Position numbers and translations under genes: made by a program. 64,000 nucleotides of DNA from Ectorhizobium quercum (GTDB lineage Bacteria; Pseudomonadota; Alphaproteobacteria; Rhizobiales; Rhizobiaceae). Numbering within the stretch: position 1 is the stretch's first letter; each line of letters begins with the position of its first letter. The notes beneath the pieces are model-generated. The model did no database searches. It was given only the letters and a program-made list of their open reading frames with translations, and was not told the DNA's origin. The stretch lies in the NCBI RefSeq assembly GCF_026552795.1, contig NZ_JANFPI010000003.1, forward strand, positions 62,001 through 126,000, written 5' to 3'. Below, piece by piece: positions 1 to 10,372 of the stretch.

Positions 1-829
1 TGCCGGCATGATAGGGAAGGGCCCGCACGCCCTGCGCGTTCAGCCATTCTGCCGTGTCCTCCACCTTGGCGCGGGAGAGACAATAGACGATGCCGCTCTC
101 GCCCTCATGGCGGGTCAGAAACCGCAGGAGCTGCTGGCGCGGCTGGTCCCGCTCGACGATCTCGTAGGAGATATTCGGACGGTCGAAGGAAGTGGTGAAC
201 ACCGCCGCACCGTGCAGCCCCAGCCGGTCGATGATGTCGTCGCGGGTATGCGGATCGGCGGTCGCCGTCAGCGCCATGCGCGGCACACCCGGATAGAGGG
301 TGGCCAGCTGGCCAAGCTCGCGATATTCGGGCCGGAAATCGTGCCCCCACTGGGAGACGCAATGCGCCTCGTCGATGGCGAAGAGCGCAAGCCGCGTATC
401 GCCGATCATCTCTTTGAAAGCAGGCGTGACGATACGTTCCGGGGTGACATAGAGCAGGTCGAGTTCGCCGCGTGCCAGCGCCCGGCGTACCTCTGCGAAT
501 TCCTCCCGCGTCAGCGTGGAATTGAGCCCGGCGGCCCGCACACCGAGCTGTTTCAGCGCCTCGACCTGATCGCGCATCAGCGCGATGAGCGGCGAAACGA
601 CGATGCCGACGCCGGCGCGGCACAGGGCGGGGATCTGATAGCAGAGCGACTTGCCGGCCCCGGTCGGAAACAGCACCACCGCATCGCCGCCGCCGACCAC
701 CTGCTCGACCACCGCCGCCTGTTTGCCCCGGAAGGAGGAATAGCCGTAAACCCGCTTGAGAACGGCGAGCGGGTTCTCAGCGCCTTCGCTGTCGAAAAAG
801 GGATCGATACGGTTCTGGTTCTGCGGCAT
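1..829 (-). CDS. recQ: ATP-dependent DNA helicase RecQ, N-terminal part (runs off the window)
   Basis: The reverse strand from 829 encodes an open frame that leaves the window at base 1, so only about 276 N-terminal residues are present. It starts [14 protein letters not shown] and then shows superfamily 2 helicase motifs in order: a Walker A ([16 protein letters not shown]), motif II DEAHC, the RecQ-type GHDFRPEY, motif III (ALTATADP) and the start of the second RecA-like domain. RecQ unwinds DNA 3' to 5' in recombination and repair of stalled forks. An in-frame stop lies ten codons upstream of the chosen ATG, so this start is well bounded. Its promoter must lie between it and the end of hutC (829-911). 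The C-terminal zinc-binding and HRDC domains are outside the window. Confidence 0.93.
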   Translation of the reverse strand, partial: MPQNQNRIDPFFDSEGAENPLAVLKRVYGYSSFRGKQAAVVEQVVGGGDAVVLFPTGAGKSLCYQIPALCRAGVGIVVSPLIALMRDQVEALKQLGVRAAGLNSTLTREEFAEVRRALARGELDLLYVTPERIVTPAFKEMIGDTRLALFAIDEAHCVSQWGHDFRPEYRELGQLATLYPGVPRMALTATADPHTRDDIIDRLGLHGAAVFTTSFDRPNISYEIVERDQPRQQLLRFLTRHEGESGIVYCLSRAKVEDTAEWLNAQGVRALPYHAG

Positions 830-910
830 GGAATCGCTTTCGTGGAATGGCCGGCATTATGCACGGATCGGCCAGCGACGGCGAGCCTTTACCGGCTCTT
901 CGCCGCTTCC

Positions 911-1648
911 TCAGGATTGCGACGGCGTGAAGGCGGCCACGAGTTCATGCCTGTCGCCGGGATAGGTCAGGCGCACCTGCGTGACGTGCAGGTCGGAAAT
1001 CCAGGTGCGGCGCTCGATGACGAGACAGGCCGTACCCGGCGCAATCCCCAGCAGGGCCGCCACGTCGGGCTCGGCGGCCACCGCCCGGATACGGTTCTCG
1101 GCGGCGTTCCACGGCACCTGCTGAAGAAGCCAGGTGCCCGGGCCGACATTATCGTCGAACGCCTGGTTTTCCGCATCGGGAACCGCCGTCAGGTTGATCA
1201 GCCTGTCTTCGTGGCAGAAGGGCTGGCGGCCGGCATAATGACAGCCGGTGATGGCAACCACGCGGGCGCGCGCCGGCAGATCGAGCCGCTTGCGGTCGTC
1301 GCTGCGCGCACCGCGCGCCGCGCGGCTTTCCGTCCGCCAGGCATAGGTGAGGCCGAGCGCTTCCACCTCCTGGCGGATATCGTGAACCTGAAGAACGGCG
1401 GACTGCACCTGCGGGTGGGCGACGAAGCTGCCGGAACGGCGGCGGCGCTCGATCAACCCTCGCCGGACCAGATCGCCCAGCGCCTTGCTGACCGTCATGC
1501 GCGAACAGCCATATTGGCGTGTCAACTCGTGCTCGAAGGGAATACGGTGCCCGGGCGGCCATTCGCCGGACAAGATATGACCTTCGATATCGGCGAGAAT
1601 CCGCTGGTGCAGCGTTGCGTCCGGCGTCTTCTCCACCCGCTCGTCCAT
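911..1648 (-). CDS. hutC: HutC, GntR-family histidine utilisation repressor
   Basis: This 245-residue protein has an N-terminal winged helix of the GntR type (about residues 10-75, with YGCSRMTVSKALGDLVRRGLIERRR as the recognition region) and a C-terminal UTRA ligand-binding domain (about 90-240). HutC proteins repress hut genes and are released by urocanate. The ATG at 1648 is preferred because AAAGGACG lies just upstream; an ATG at 1672 has no ribosome site. The gene sits downstream of the ABC importer operon on the same strand, separated by a palindromic repeat, so it may be its last gene or have its own promoter. Two candidate operators for it lie at 4452-4463 and 10373-10386. Confidence 0.92.
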   Translation of the reverse strand: MDERVEKTPDATLHQRILADIEGHILSGEWPPGHRIPFEHELTRQYGCSRMTVSKALGDLVRRGLIERRRRSGSFVAHPQVQSAVLQVHDIRQEVEALGLTYAWRTESRAARGARSDDRKRLDLPARARVVAITGCHYAGRQPFCHEDRLINLTAVPDAENQAFDDNVGPGTWLLQQVPWNAAENRIRAVAAEPDVAALLGIAPGTACLVIERRTWISDLHVTQVRLTYPGDRHELVAAFTPSQS

Positions 1649-1700
1649 TGCTCGTCCTTTGCGTGACGCCATTCCGGACGGTTCTTCCCCTCCGGAATGG

Positions 1701-1806
1701 CTCTAGAGCATTTCCGCTTTTCCCCGAATCGCGGAAATGCTCTAACGATTTGTCTTACGCATTTCCGGACGCAAAACCGGTTCCCACTTTTGCTGGAAAT
1801 GCTTTA
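1701..1806. repeat. Rhizobial palindromic intergenic repeat element
   Basis: The region holds two inverted repeats. The first has 13-bp arms (AGAGCATTTCCGC at 1705-1717 and its exact complement at 1731-1743) around a 13-base loop. It is followed by GCATTTCCGGACGCAAAACCGG and TTTTGCTGGAAATGC, the recurring core of RIME-like repeats scattered between genes in rhizobia. The element overlaps the stop codon of the ABC ATPase and separates it from hutC. It may end transcription, shape mRNA decay or be an inert repeat. I saw no second copy in this window. Confidence 0.72.
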
Positions 1807-2592
1807 GCCGTCCGTCGCCGCCGCTATCGCCTCGGACCGGATTTCCTCGGTCAGCTTCAACCGGAGGGCCGAGAATTCCGGGCTCGATTTCACCGTATAA
1901 TGACGCGGATGCGGCAGGTCTACGGGCGTGATCGATTTGATGCGCCCCGGCCGCGCCGTCATGGTCACAACGCGCGAGGCCATGAACACCGCCTCCTCGA
2001 TGTCGTGGGTGACGAAAATCACCGTCTTGACCTCGCGCTCCCAGATGCCGAGCAGCAGTTCCTGCATCAGGCCGCGCGTCTGATTGTCGAGGGCGCCGAA
2101 GGGTTCGTCGAGCAGCAGGATACGCGGATTGTTGGCGAGCGCGCGGGCGATCGCCGTTCGCTGCTGCATGCCGCCGGAAAGCTGCTTCGGCCAATGGTTC
2201 TCGAAACCGCGCAGGCCCACTTTGTCGATATAGCTGTTGACGATCTCCCGCTTTTCCTTCTCGGCCATGCCCTTTTCGCGCAGGCCGAAGGCGACGTTCT
2301 CGCGGATCGTCAGCCAGGGAAACAGCGTGTAGGACTGGAAGACCATGCCGCGGTCGGCCCCCGGGCCCGTAACCGGCTTGCCGGCGAGCGTCACGCTGCC
2401 GGTCGTCGGCTTATCGAGACCGGCGACGATGCGCAGCAGCGTCGATTTTCCGCAGCCGGAGGGGCCGAGGATCGTCACGAAATCGTTGCGCGGAATGTTG
2501 AGATCAGTCGGCTGGAGCGCCGTCACCGGCGCACCGCCGTTGACGCCGGGAAAAACGCGCGACACGTTGGAAATGACGAGTTCCGCGCTCAT
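1804..2592 (-). CDS. ABC transporter ATP-binding protein, NitT/TauT type (hut-linked)
   Basis: A 262-residue ATPase with Walker [10 protein letters not shown] near residue 44, a Q-loop ([11 protein letters not shown]), the signature LSGGMQQR, Walker B ILLLDEPF and the switch histidine in VTHDIEEA. The fold and the TLFPWLTI sequence match SsuB/TauC-type ATPases of nitrate, sulfonate and related importers. It would energise the importer formed with the adjacent permease (4-bp overlap) and the binding protein upstream. The operon is read from a promoter with a HutC-like operator, so the substrate is probably histidine, urocanate or a related imidazole. That assignment comes from context, not from the protein. 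Confidence 0.9.
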   Translation of the reverse strand: MSAELVISNVSRVFPGVNGGAPVTALQPTDLNIPRNDFVTILGPSGCGKSTLLRIVAGLDKPTTGSVTLAGKPVTGPGADRGMVFQSYTLFPWLTIRENVAFGLREKGMAEKEKREIVNSYIDKVGLRGFENHWPKQLSGGMQQRTAIARALANNPRILLLDEPFGALDNQTRGLMQELLLGIWEREVKTVIFVTHDIEEAVFMASRVVTMTARPGRIKSITPVDLPHPRHYTVKSSPEFSALRLKLTEEIRSEAIAAATDG

Positions 2593-3362
2593 GCCAGCCT
2601 CCAGGCGAAGAGGCGGCGGTTGACCGCCTTGAACAGGAAATCGGAGACGAGGCCGATGAGGCCGATGACGATGATGCCGAAGATGATCTGGCCGGTGGCC
2701 ATCAGCGCCTGCGAATTGATGATCATGTAGCCGATGCCCGACGACGCCCCGATCAGTTCGGCGACGATGACATAAGTCCAGGCCCAGCCGAGCACGAGGC
2801 GCAGCGTCTCGGCGATGTCCGGAGCGTTTGCCGGGATGAGCACGCGGCGGATGACGCCACTGTCCCCGGCGCCCAGCGTATAGGCGGCCTCGACCAGATC
2901 GCGGCGGGTGTGCGCGACGCCGACCGCGATCATCAGGATGATCTGGAAGACGGAGCCGATGAAGATGACGAGCAGCTTCTGCATTTCGCCTATGCCTGCC
3001 CAGAGAATGAGCAGCGGCACGAAGGCGGAGGCCGGCAGGTAGCGGGCAAAAGAGACGAAGGGTTCAAGCAGCGCCTCGACCGGCTTGTAGGCTCCCATCG
3101 CGATGCCGACCGGAACCGCCACAGCCGCCGCCAGCGCGAAGCCGCCGACCACGCGCCAGACGGTCATGCCGATATCGGTCAGAAAGCCCTGCTGCGTGAG
3201 CAGATATATGCCGTCCTTCACCATCGTGACCGGATCGGCCAGGAAGGTGGGCGATACGAAGCCGCCGAGCGTCGCGACGCTCCACGCTGCAAAAAAAAGC
3301 ACGAAAAAGCTTATGCCGAGCACGATGCGCGTGCCGCGGCCGATGGGCTGCAAAGGATGCAT
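2589..3362 (-). CDS. ABC transporter permease, NitT/TauT type (hut-linked)
   Basis: A 257-residue inner-membrane protein with about six hydrophobic segments and the EAA loop characteristic of BPD permeases (YTLGAGDSGVIRRVLIP, about residues 160-176). It begins MHPLQPIGRGTRIVLGISFF, so the first membrane span starts near residue 13. Its stop overlaps the start of the ATPase gene by 4 bp, typical of translational coupling. About 70 bases separate it from the binding-protein gene upstream. A single permease gene implies a homodimeric channel, as in SsuC or TauC. Confidence 0.9.
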   Translation of the reverse strand: MHPLQPIGRGTRIVLGISFFVLFFAAWSVATLGGFVSPTFLADPVTMVKDGIYLLTQQGFLTDIGMTVWRVVGGFALAAAVAVPVGIAMGAYKPVEALLEPFVSFARYLPASAFVPLLILWAGIGEMQKLLVIFIGSVFQIILMIAVGVAHTRRDLVEAAYTLGAGDSGVIRRVLIPANAPDIAETLRLVLGWAWTYVIVAELIGASSGIGYMIINSQALMATGQIIFGIIVIGLIGLVSDFLFKAVNRRLFAWRLA

Positions 3363-3434
3363 ATGTCCGGTCCGGTTCCGTTGATTCCGGTCAAGAAGGG
3401 GAGGGCGGCAGCAAACCGCCGCCCGCCGGGAACA

Positions 3435-4379
3435 TTATTCGATGAAGGACGTATCCGCCAGCGCATCGAGGTCCGGCTTCTGCCGGATGACGCCGATTTC
3501 GAGCAGCAGATCGGCGGCTTCCGCCGTGAAGGTCTTGAACTCACCTTCGAAGAAGGCCTTGTTCGCAGCCTGGTCCTGCCATTCCAGGAACTTCGCGGAA
3601 CCGGCGAAGGCCTCAGCCGACTGGTTCACGTCCGCGCCCATGATGCCGTAGGACTTTTCCGGCTCCGCCTTGATCAGCTCGAGCGCCTCGAAATAGGAGG
3701 CCGCAAGTGCCTTGGCCGCGTCCGGATTGTCGGCCAGGAAAGCCGGCGTGCAGCCGAACGTATCCATGACGGCCGGGTAATCGAGCGTGGTGGCGATGAT
3801 CTTGCCCTTGTCGGCCGCCTCGCGAACCGTCGAAAGATAGGGCTCGTAGGTCATGGCGGCATCGTTCTGGCCGGCCACGAAGGCCTGCGCGGCCGGGCCG
3901 GGCTCCATGTTGACGACCGTGACGTCCTTGAGCGTCAGGCCGTTCTTCTTGAGAATCCAGGCGAGAAAGAAATAGGGCGAGGTGCCAGGCGCGGAGGCGG
4001 CGACCGTCTTGCCCTTCAGGTCCTCGATCTTCTCGACATCCGGACGGACGACCATGCCGTCGGCGCCGTGCGACTTGTCCATCTGGAAGATCTGCGTGGC
4101 GGCAACGCCATTGGCATTCCACACCACCCAGGTCTCGACCGTGGTGGCGGCACACTGGATGTCGCCGGAAGCGAGCGCCAGATGGCGGCTGGCCTGCGGA
4201 ACCTTCTTGATATCGACGTCGAGGCCGTTCTTCTTGAAGATGCCGGCTTCCTTGGCGAGCGTCAGCGGCGCAAAGCCCGTCCACCCCGAAATGCCGATGG
4301 AAACGGCGGTCTCTGCCCTGGCCGCGCCGGTCGCGGCAAGAAGGGCACAGAGAGCACCGGCAAGAATGGATGATTTCAT
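3435..4379 (-). CDS. ABC transporter periplasmic substrate-binding protein, SsuA/THI5-like (hut-linked)
   Basis: A 314-residue exported protein with a clear Sec signal peptide (MKSSILAGALCALLAATGAARA, cleaved before ETAV). The mature part is an NMT1/SsuA-like two-lobe binding protein: it has the opening WTGFAPLTLAKEAGIFKKNGLDV and the lobe-hinge sequence GKTVAASAPGTSPYFFLAWIL. The ATG at 4379 follows AAGGGGAACGACC, a good ribosome site; longer in-frame starts lack one. It is the first gene of the importer operon, 106 bases downstream of hutD, and has its own promoter with a HutC-type operator. Histidine or urocanate is the likely ligand by context; the classical hut importers of rhizobia are of another family. 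Confidence 0.88.
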   Translation of the reverse strand: MKSSILAGALCALLAATGAARAETAVSIGISGWTGFAPLTLAKEAGIFKKNGLDVDIKKVPQASRHLALASGDIQCAATTVETWVVWNANGVAATQIFQMDKSHGADGMVVRPDVEKIEDLKGKTVAASAPGTSPYFFLAWILKKNGLTLKDVTVVNMEPGPAAQAFVAGQNDAAMTYEPYLSTVREAADKGKIIATTLDYPAVMDTFGCTPAFLADNPDAAKALAASYFEALELIKAEPEKSYGIMGADVNQSAEAFAGSAKFLEWQDQAANKAFFEGEFKTFTAEAADLLLEIGVIRQKPDLDALADTSFIE

Positions 4380-4429
4380 GGTCGTTCCCCTTATCGATCC
4401 GGTTGGTGTTTTTAACGCTGGATCGCGGT

Positions 4430-4463
4430 ATACTAGGCAGCCTGTTTGTATTTGTCTATACAA
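4430..4463 (-). promoter_or_regulatory. Promoter of the hut-linked ABC operon with a HutC-type operator
   Basis: Read on the minus strand, TAGACA (4453-4458) and TAGTAT (4430-4435) are 17 bases apart and form a plausible sigma70 promoter for the binding-protein gene. The -35 region lies inside TTGTATAGACAA (4452-4463), an imperfect palindrome differing at one position of its core from the TGTATATACA operator known for HutC in pseudomonads. A repressor bound there would cover the -35 hexamer. The same core, perfectly matched, lies in the hutI-hutF intergenic region. Confidence 0.65.
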
Positions 4464-4484
4464 AAAAGCCGCATAAAAAGGCAA

Positions 4485-5039
4485 TCATCTCCGCTGCAAA
4501 AGAACAAGGCAGAAGGCAGCATCCCCCTCGATGGCTACGGCTCCGCGCTCCAGTCGCGCCACGTCGAATTTGGAAACGGTTTCGCCTCCGATGCGCGCCT
4601 CGCCGTGCCGGCAAAACAGCAGGCCGGTCTCCGTCTCGACGCCCACCTCGCGATGGCCGTTCACGGAAAACGGCTCGACACGATGGGAAAACCGTCCGCG
4701 CCGGGTCATGACGTTCAGGTCGCGGACCGGACCGTCGACCAGCGTGGCCCGCACCGCGACGTCGCCCGGAAAGGCCAGCGGCGGCGAGCCGGAATCGAGA
4801 ACGATCCGCTCCCGCCCCTCGATATCCAGCGCCATACCGGCGCCGGACAGAAGGGTCAGCGTCCGGTCTATGCCCGAAAAGATCGAGAAGGGACCGTCGG
4901 AGACCACATCCGCCATGCTCAGCCGCCAATCGAAGCCGTCCATCGAGGCGCCTTCGGGAAAGGCGGCGATTTCAGCCGTCAGGCCGCCGCCGTTCTTCCA
5001 CGGCACCTGCCTGTGTTCCGCCGCCCGGATGATCCTCAT
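4485..5039 (-). CDS. hutD: HutD/Ves family protein
   Basis: A 184-residue cupin-like protein of the HutD/Ves family, opening MRIIRAAEHRQVPWKNGGGLTAEIAAFP, where the PWKNGGG sequence is the family hallmark. HutD is widely conserved in hut operons and has been proposed to limit hut activity, perhaps by binding a pathway intermediate; its biochemical role is not settled. It is the last gene of the hutI-H-G-U-D set, 32 bases after hutU. The start at 5039 was chosen because homology begins there; the upstream extension to 5183 is a shadow of hutU. Confidence 0.92.
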   Translation of the reverse strand: MRIIRAAEHRQVPWKNGGGLTAEIAAFPEGASMDGFDWRLSMADVVSDGPFSIFSGIDRTLTLLSGAGMALDIEGRERIVLDSGSPPLAFPGDVAVRATLVDGPVRDLNVMTRRGRFSHRVEPFSVNGHREVGVETETGLLFCRHGEARIGGETVSKFDVARLERGAVAIEGDAAFCLVLLQRR

Positions 5040-5071
5040 GCCTTCATGATCTCCGCAGGACCCTTGCCGGG

Positions 5072-6745
5072 TCAGTTTCCGAGAATACCGGGCAGGCGCA
5101 GGCCCATCTTCTTCGCGTGGTCGATGGCGATATCGTAACCCGCATCGGCATGGCGCATGACGCCGGTCGCCGGGTCGTTCCACAGCACCCGCTCGATGCG
5201 CCGTGCCGCGTCGTCCGTGCCGTCGCAGCAGATGACCATGCCGGAATGCTGCGAGAAGCCCATGCCGACGCCGCCGCCGTGGTGCAGCGACACCCAGGTC
5301 GCACCAGACGCGGTGTTGAGCAGCGCATTGAGCAGCGGCCAGTCGGACACGGCATCGGAACCGTCCTTCATCGCCTCCGTCTCTCGGTTCGGCGAGGCGA
5401 CCGAGCCCGAGTCGAGATGATCGCGGCCGATGACGATCGGCGCCTTCAGCTCGCCGCTCGCCACCATTTCATTGAAGGCAAGGCCGAGGCGGTGGCGGTC
5501 GCCGAGACCGACCCAGCAGATGCGGGCGGGGAGCCCTTGGAAGGAAATGCGTTCCCTCGCCATATCCAGCCAGTTGTGCAGGTGGGCGTTGTCCGGCAGC
5601 AGTTCCTTCACCTTGGCGTCGGTCCTGTAGATGTCTTCCGGATCACCGGAAAGAGCGGCCCAGCGGAACGGGCCAACGCCGCGGCAGAACAGCGGACGGA
5701 TATAGGCCGGCACGAAGCCGGGGAAGACGAAGGCGTCTTCCAGCCCCTCCTCAAGCGCCATCTGGCGGATATTGTTGCCGTAATCGAAGGTCGGAACGCC
5801 TGCGTTCCAGAAATCGACCATCGCCTGGACATGCACCTTCATCGAGGCGCGGGCGGCCTTTTCCACTGCCTTGGGGTCGGTATCCTGCTTCGCCCGCCAT
5901 TCGGCGACCGTCCAGCCAGAAGGCAGGTAGCCGTGGATGGGATCGTGCGCAGAGGTCTGGTCGGTGACCATATCGGGGCGCACGCCGCGCTTCACCAGTT
6001 CCGGGAAGATATCAGCGGCATTGGCGATCAGCGCAATAGACTTGGCCTCGCCCGCCTTGGTCCATTCGGCTATCTTTTCCAGCGCCGCGTCGAGGCTGTG
6101 GGTCTTCTCATCCACATAGCGGGTGCGCAGGCGGAAATCGGCGCGCGTCTCGTCGCATTCGACGGCGAGGCAACAGGCCCCGGCCATCACCGCCGCCAGC
6201 GGCTGGGCGCCGCCCATGCCGCCGAGGCCGCCGGTGAGAATCCACTTGCCCTTGAGGTCGCCGCCATAATGCTGGCGGCCCGCTTCCACGAAGGTCTCGT
6301 AGGTGCCCTGCACGATGCCCTGCGCGCCGATATAGATCCACGAGCCGGCGGTCATCTGGCCATACATGGCCAGTCCCTTTTTATCCAGTTCGTTGAAGTG
6401 GTCCCAGGTCGCCCAGTGCGGCACGAGGTTGGAATTGGCGATCAGCACGCGCGGCGCATCCTTGTGGGTGCGGAACACGCCGACCGGCTTGCCGGATTGC
6501 ACCAGCAGCGTCTCATCCTCGTTCAGGTCCTTCAGCGTCGCGACGATGCGGTCGAAATCGGCCCAGGTGCGGGCGGCGCGGCCGATGCCGCCATAGACGA
6601 CCAGCTCGTGCGGGCGCTCGGCCACGTCCGGGTCGAGATTGTTCATCAGCATGCGCAGCGGTGCTTCGGTCAACCAGCTTTTCGCATTGAGTTCGCTGCC
6701 CGTCGGGGCATGGATTTCGCGGGCGTTATGGCGCGGATCGGACAT
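5072..6745 (-). CDS. hutU: Urocanate hydratase
   Basis: A 557-residue enzyme, full length for the family. It converts urocanate to 4-imidazolone-5-propionate in the cytosol using tightly bound NAD+. The glycine-rich NAD-binding segment [11 protein letters not shown] is at residues 172-182, and the sequence [12 protein letters not shown] with its conserved Cys and downstream C-terminal domain is intact. It lies between hutG (12 bases upstream) and hutD (32 bases downstream) in the minus-strand hut operon. This is the second step of the pathway. Confidence 0.98.
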   Translation of the reverse strand: MSDPRHNAREIHAPTGSELNAKSWLTEAPLRMLMNNLDPDVAERPHELVVYGGIGRAARTWADFDRIVATLKDLNEDETLLVQSGKPVGVFRTHKDAPRVLIANSNLVPHWATWDHFNELDKKGLAMYGQMTAGSWIYIGAQGIVQGTYETFVEAGRQHYGGDLKGKWILTGGLGGMGGAQPLAAVMAGACCLAVECDETRADFRLRTRYVDEKTHSLDAALEKIAEWTKAGEAKSIALIANAADIFPELVKRGVRPDMVTDQTSAHDPIHGYLPSGWTVAEWRAKQDTDPKAVEKAARASMKVHVQAMVDFWNAGVPTFDYGNNIRQMALEEGLEDAFVFPGFVPAYIRPLFCRGVGPFRWAALSGDPEDIYRTDAKVKELLPDNAHLHNWLDMARERISFQGLPARICWVGLGDRHRLGLAFNEMVASGELKAPIVIGRDHLDSGSVASPNRETEAMKDGSDAVSDWPLLNALLNTASGATWVSLHHGGGVGMGFSQHSGMVICCDGTDDAARRIERVLWNDPATGVMRHADAGYDIAIDHAKKMGLRLPGILGN

Positions 6746-6757
6746 CGGATTTTCCCC

Positions 6758-7558
6758 TTATTTCTTGTTGGAAAGCGCAAAGGCTTCGATACGGGTGAGA
6801 ATGGCCTTGAGATGGGCGCGAAGCCTTTCCGCCTTCGCCTCGTCATAGGCAAACGGCAGGTCCTCGGTCGCAAGATGGGTGGATTGCGCCAGTTCCATCT
6901 GGATGGCATGGACGCCGGTTTCGGGCCTGCCGTAATGGCGCGTCGTCCAGCCGCCCTTGAAACGGCCGTTGAGGATGGACGTGTAGCCTTCGGCCTTCGC
7001 CGTCACGTCGACGGCAATCGCCTCGATCTCCGGCGCGCAGGTTCTGCCGCCATCCGTGCCGATGTTGAAATCCGGCAGCGTGCCCTCGAACAGGAAGGGG
7101 ATATGCGAGCGAATGGAATGGCAGTCGTAGAGAACGACGAAGCCGTGCAGCGCCTTCACCCGCGCGATCTCGGCGGCCAGCGCCGCGTGATAGGGCGTGT
7201 GAAACGCCGCCAGCCGTTCGGCGATATCCGCCTCGTTCGGTTCGCTGCCGTCCTTCCAGATCGCCGCGCCGTCGAAATCGGTGTCCGGGATCAGGCCGGT
7301 GGTGTTCTGGCCGGGGTAAAGACTGCCGCCCGCCGGATCGCGGTTGGCGTCGATGACGTAGCGATGGAAGGTGGCGCGCACCGTGGTCGCATCGGAAAGC
7401 AACCCGTCATAGAGCCTGTGGATATGCCAGTCGGTATCGGCGAGCTTGCGGCCGTTGTCGTTCAGCCGCGCCCAGATTGCCGGCGGAACCTCGGTTCCGG
7501 TGTGCGGAAGGCCGAGAATGACGGGCGAGGTGCCCTGTTCGACTTCGAAGACAGCCAT
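6758..7558 (-). CDS. hutG: N-formylglutamate deformylase
   Basis: A 266-residue member of the N-formylglutamate amidohydrolase family (MAVFEVEQGTSPVILGLPHTGTEVP at the N-terminus, later DTDWHIHRLYDG and VLYDCHSIRSHIPFLFEG). It hydrolyses N-formylglutamate to glutamate and formate, the last step of the five-step hut pathway. Its pairing with hutF supports that route over the direct formiminoglutamase route. The ATG at 7558 is one base away from the hutH stop, so translation is probably coupled. Longer in-frame starts only extend into hutH. Confidence 0.95.
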   Translation of the reverse strand: MAVFEVEQGTSPVILGLPHTGTEVPPAIWARLNDNGRKLADTDWHIHRLYDGLLSDATTVRATFHRYVIDANRDPAGGSLYPGQNTTGLIPDTDFDGAAIWKDGSEPNEADIAERLAAFHTPYHAALAAEIARVKALHGFVVLYDCHSIRSHIPFLFEGTLPDFNIGTDGGRTCAPEIEAIAVDVTAKAEGYTSILNGRFKGGWTTRHYGRPETGVHAIQMELAQSTHLATEDLPFAYDEAKAERLRAHLKAILTRIEAFALSNKK

Positions 7559-7559
7559 T

Positions 7560-9095
7560 TCACCCCTCCAGTTCGGGCAGAAGGCCGCCGGACACCGCAC
7601 CCGTCAGCGCGCCGGACGAAACCAGCGCGGCGGCGCTCTTGAGATCATCCGCCATGTAGCGGTCTTCCTCCAGCGGCGGCACGGCGGCGCGGATCGTAGC
7701 AAGCGCCTTCAGAAGCTCCGTGCCGGTCTTCAGCGGACCGCGCAGTTCCACACCCTGCGCGCCGGCCAGAGCCTCGATGCCGAGAATGGCGAACAGGTTT
7801 TCCGTCATCGCCAGCAGGCGGCGCGCGCCGTGGCAGGCCATCGAAACGTGGTCCTCCTGGTTGGCGGAGGTCGGCGTCGAATCCACCGAGGCGGGATGCG
7901 CCATCTGCTTGTTCTCGCTCATCAGCGCCGCCGAGGTGACTTCGGCGATCATCAGGCCGGAATTCAGCCCCGGCTTCTTCGACAGGAAGGCAGGCAGGCC
8001 GTAGGAGAGCGCCGGATCGACCAGAAGCGCCACGCGCCGCTGGGCGATCGCGCCGATCTCGCAGACGGCAAGGGCGATCTGGTCGGCAGCGAAGGCGACC
8101 GGCTCGGCGTGGAAATTGCCGCCGGAAACGACCGAATTGTCGGACAGCACCAGCGGATTGTCCGTCACCGCATTGGCCTCGATTTGCAAGGTACGGGCCA
8201 CCGAGCGCAGGAGATCGAGGCAGGCGCCGTCGACCTGCGGCTGGCAGCGGATGCAGTAGGGGTCCTGCACGCGCTCGTCGCCCTCGATGTGGCTCTTGCG
8301 GATTTCCGAGCCGTCCAGCAGCTCGCGCAGCGCCCGGGCCGTGTCGATCTGGCCCTGATGGCCGCGCAGCGTGTGGATATCCGGGTGAAACGGCGCGGAA
8401 GACCCCATCGCCGCATCGGTCGAAAGCGCACCGGTGACGAGCGCGGCCTGAAGCGCGCGGTGGGCGCGGAACAGCCCCGCCAGCGCCAGCGCCGTGGAGG
8501 TCTGCGTGCCGTTGATCAGCGCCAACCCCTCCTTGGCGGCAAGTACGACCGGCGTGAGCCCGGCCTTTTCGAGCGCTACCCGGCCGGAAAGGCGTTCGCC
8601 GGCGAAAAAGGCCTCGCCTTCGCCCATCATCACCGCCGCCATGTGGGCGAGCGGTGCGAGGTCGCCGGAGGCCCCGACCGAGCCCTTTTCCGGAATGACC
8701 GGAATGACGCCCTTTTCCAGCATCGCTTCGATCAGCCGCACCAGTTCGAGCCGCACCCCCGAGGCGCCGCGCCCGAGCGAGATCAGCTTCAGCGCCAGGA
8801 TGAGCCGCACCACGTTTTCCGGCAGCGCCTCGCCCACGCCGCAGCAATGGGAAAGGATGAGGTTGCGCTGGAGGGTGGCCACATCCGCGGCGTCGATCCG
8901 GATCGAGGCGAGTTTGCCGAAGCCGGTGTTGATGCCGTAGACCGGCGCGTTTCCGGCGGCGATCTCCGCGATGCGCGCCGCGCCCTTTTCGATGGCGGCG
9001 TCGAAGGCCGGGTCGAGCCGGGCGGAACCATTGTTCCAGTAAAGATCGGCAAGGACCGAAAGCGGCACATGGCCGGGAGTGAGAAGCACGGTCAT
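7560..9095 (-). CDS. hutH: Histidine ammonia-lyase
   Basis: A 511-residue enzyme of the MIO ammonia-lyase family. The Ala-Ser-Gly triad that cyclises to the methylidene-imidazolone cofactor is at residues 142-144 within [15 protein letters not shown]. The usual [11 protein letters not shown]-terminal sequence (53-62) is also intact. It removes ammonia from L-histidine to give urocanate, the committed step and the source of the HutC inducer. Its start overlaps the hutI stop by 4 bp, and it is followed after one base by hutG. Confidence 0.98.
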   Translation of the reverse strand: MTVLLTPGHVPLSVLADLYWNNGSARLDPAFDAAIEKGAARIAEIAAGNAPVYGINTGFGKLASIRIDAADVATLQRNLILSHCCGVGEALPENVVRLILALKLISLGRGASGVRLELVRLIEAMLEKGVIPVIPEKGSVGASGDLAPLAHMAAVMMGEGEAFFAGERLSGRVALEKAGLTPVVLAAKEGLALINGTQTSTALALAGLFRAHRALQAALVTGALSTDAAMGSSAPFHPDIHTLRGHQGQIDTARALRELLDGSEIRKSHIEGDERVQDPYCIRCQPQVDGACLDLLRSVARTLQIEANAVTDNPLVLSDNSVVSGGNFHAEPVAFAADQIALAVCEIGAIAQRRVALLVDPALSYGLPAFLSKKPGLNSGLMIAEVTSAALMSENKQMAHPASVDSTPTSANQEDHVSMACHGARRLLAMTENLFAILGIEALAGAQGVELRGPLKTGTELLKALATIRAAVPPLEEDRYMADDLKSAAALVSSGALTGAVSGGLLPELEG

Positions 9096-10345
9096 GCGGA
9101 CACAATCTTTCCCTTGAAGATACGGGCATGCAGCGGGTTGAAGCCGATGCGATAGACAAGCTCGGCGGGGCGTTCGATGTCCCAGAGTGCGAAATCGGCG
9201 GATTTTCCGGCTTCCAGCGTGCCGGTCTCGCCGAGAAGGCCGAGTGCCCGGGCCGCCTCACGGGTCGCCCCGGCCAGGCATTCCTCGACGGTCAACCCGA
9301 ACAGCGTCGCGCCCATGTTCAGCGTCAGAAGCAGCGAGGTGAGGGGCGAGGTGCCGGGATTGCAATCCGTCGAAAGCGCGATGCGGGTGCCCGCAGCGCG
9401 CAGCGCCGCGACCGGCGGCGCCTGCTTTTCCCGCAGGGTATAGAACGCGCCCGGCAGCAGGACGGCGACCGTTCCGGCCTCCGCCATGATCCTTGCACCC
9501 TCGGCATCGAGATATTCGAGATGATCGGCGGAGAGCGCACCATAGGAGGCGGCCATCTTCGCGCCACCGAGATCGGAAAGCTGTTCGGCATGCAGCTTCA
9601 TCGGCAGGCCGAGCGCCAAAGCCCTGTCGAAGACGAGACGCATCTCCGTGACCGAGAAGGCGATGCCCTCGCAGAAGCCGTCCACCGCGTCCACAAGACC
9701 TTCGGCATGGGCCTTTTCCAGCCCCGGCAGGACGACCTCTTCGATGTAATCGCCGTTGCGGCCCTTGTATTCGGCCGGCGTCGCATGGGCGGCAAGGTAG
9801 CTCGTCACCACCCGCACCGGACGGATATCGCCCAGCCGCCGCGCAGCCCGCAACATGTTGAGTTCGGTCTCGATATCGAGGCCGTAGCCGGACTTGATTT
9901 CCACCGTCGCGACGCCCTCGGAAAGCAGCGTGTCGAGGCGCGGCAGGCTGGCGGCCACCAGTTCCTCCACCGACAGCGCCCGCGTCGCCGAAACCGTGGA
10001 GACGATGCCGCCACCGGCGCGGGCGATCTCCTCGTAGGTCGCGCCTTGAAGCCGCATTTCGAATTCCATTGCGCGGTCGCCGCCGAAGACGAGATGCGTG
10101 TGGCAATCGATCAGGGCTGGCGTCATCCAGCGCCCGCCGCAATCCGTCGCCGGCCAGCCGGCGAATTCCGGCGGCAGCGCATCCTGCGGCCCGACATAGG
10201 CGATCCGCCCATCCCGCACGGCGACGGCGCCGTCCTCTATCACGCCCATTCCAGTCGCCCCGGCGGCGAAAGTCGCAATACGCGCATTGCGCCAGAGGCC
10301 GAACGACGCTTCACTCGATCCGGACAAGGAATTGTTCCCGCTCAT
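9092..10345 (-). CDS. hutI: Imidazolonepropionase
   Basis: A 417-residue amidohydrolase-superfamily enzyme that opens 4-imidazolone-5-propionate to N-formimino-L-glutamate. Metal ligand motifs are visible: [12 protein letters not shown] for the first HxH, then [20 protein letters not shown] and [11 protein letters not shown]. The ATG at 10345 is chosen because AAGGAAAGG lies just upstream; in-frame ATGs at 10369 and 10408 fall in the promoter and operator region. It is the first gene of the hutIHGUD operon and is divergent from hutF. Confidence 0.97.
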   Translation of the reverse strand: MSGNNSLSGSSEASFGLWRNARIATFAAGATGMGVIEDGAVAVRDGRIAYVGPQDALPPEFAGWPATDCGGRWMTPALIDCHTHLVFGGDRAMEFEMRLQGATYEEIARAGGGIVSTVSATRALSVEELVAASLPRLDTLLSEGVATVEIKSGYGLDIETELNMLRAARRLGDIRPVRVVTSYLAAHATPAEYKGRNGDYIEEVVLPGLEKAHAEGLVDAVDGFCEGIAFSVTEMRLVFDRALALGLPMKLHAEQLSDLGGAKMAASYGALSADHLEYLDAEGARIMAEAGTVAVLLPGAFYTLREKQAPPVAALRAAGTRIALSTDCNPGTSPLTSLLLTLNMGATLFGLTVEECLAGATREAARALGLLGETGTLEAGKSADFALWDIERPAELVYRIGFNPLHARIFKGKIVSA

Positions 10346-10372
10346 CGTCTTTTGCCTTTCCTTTGTCATCAA

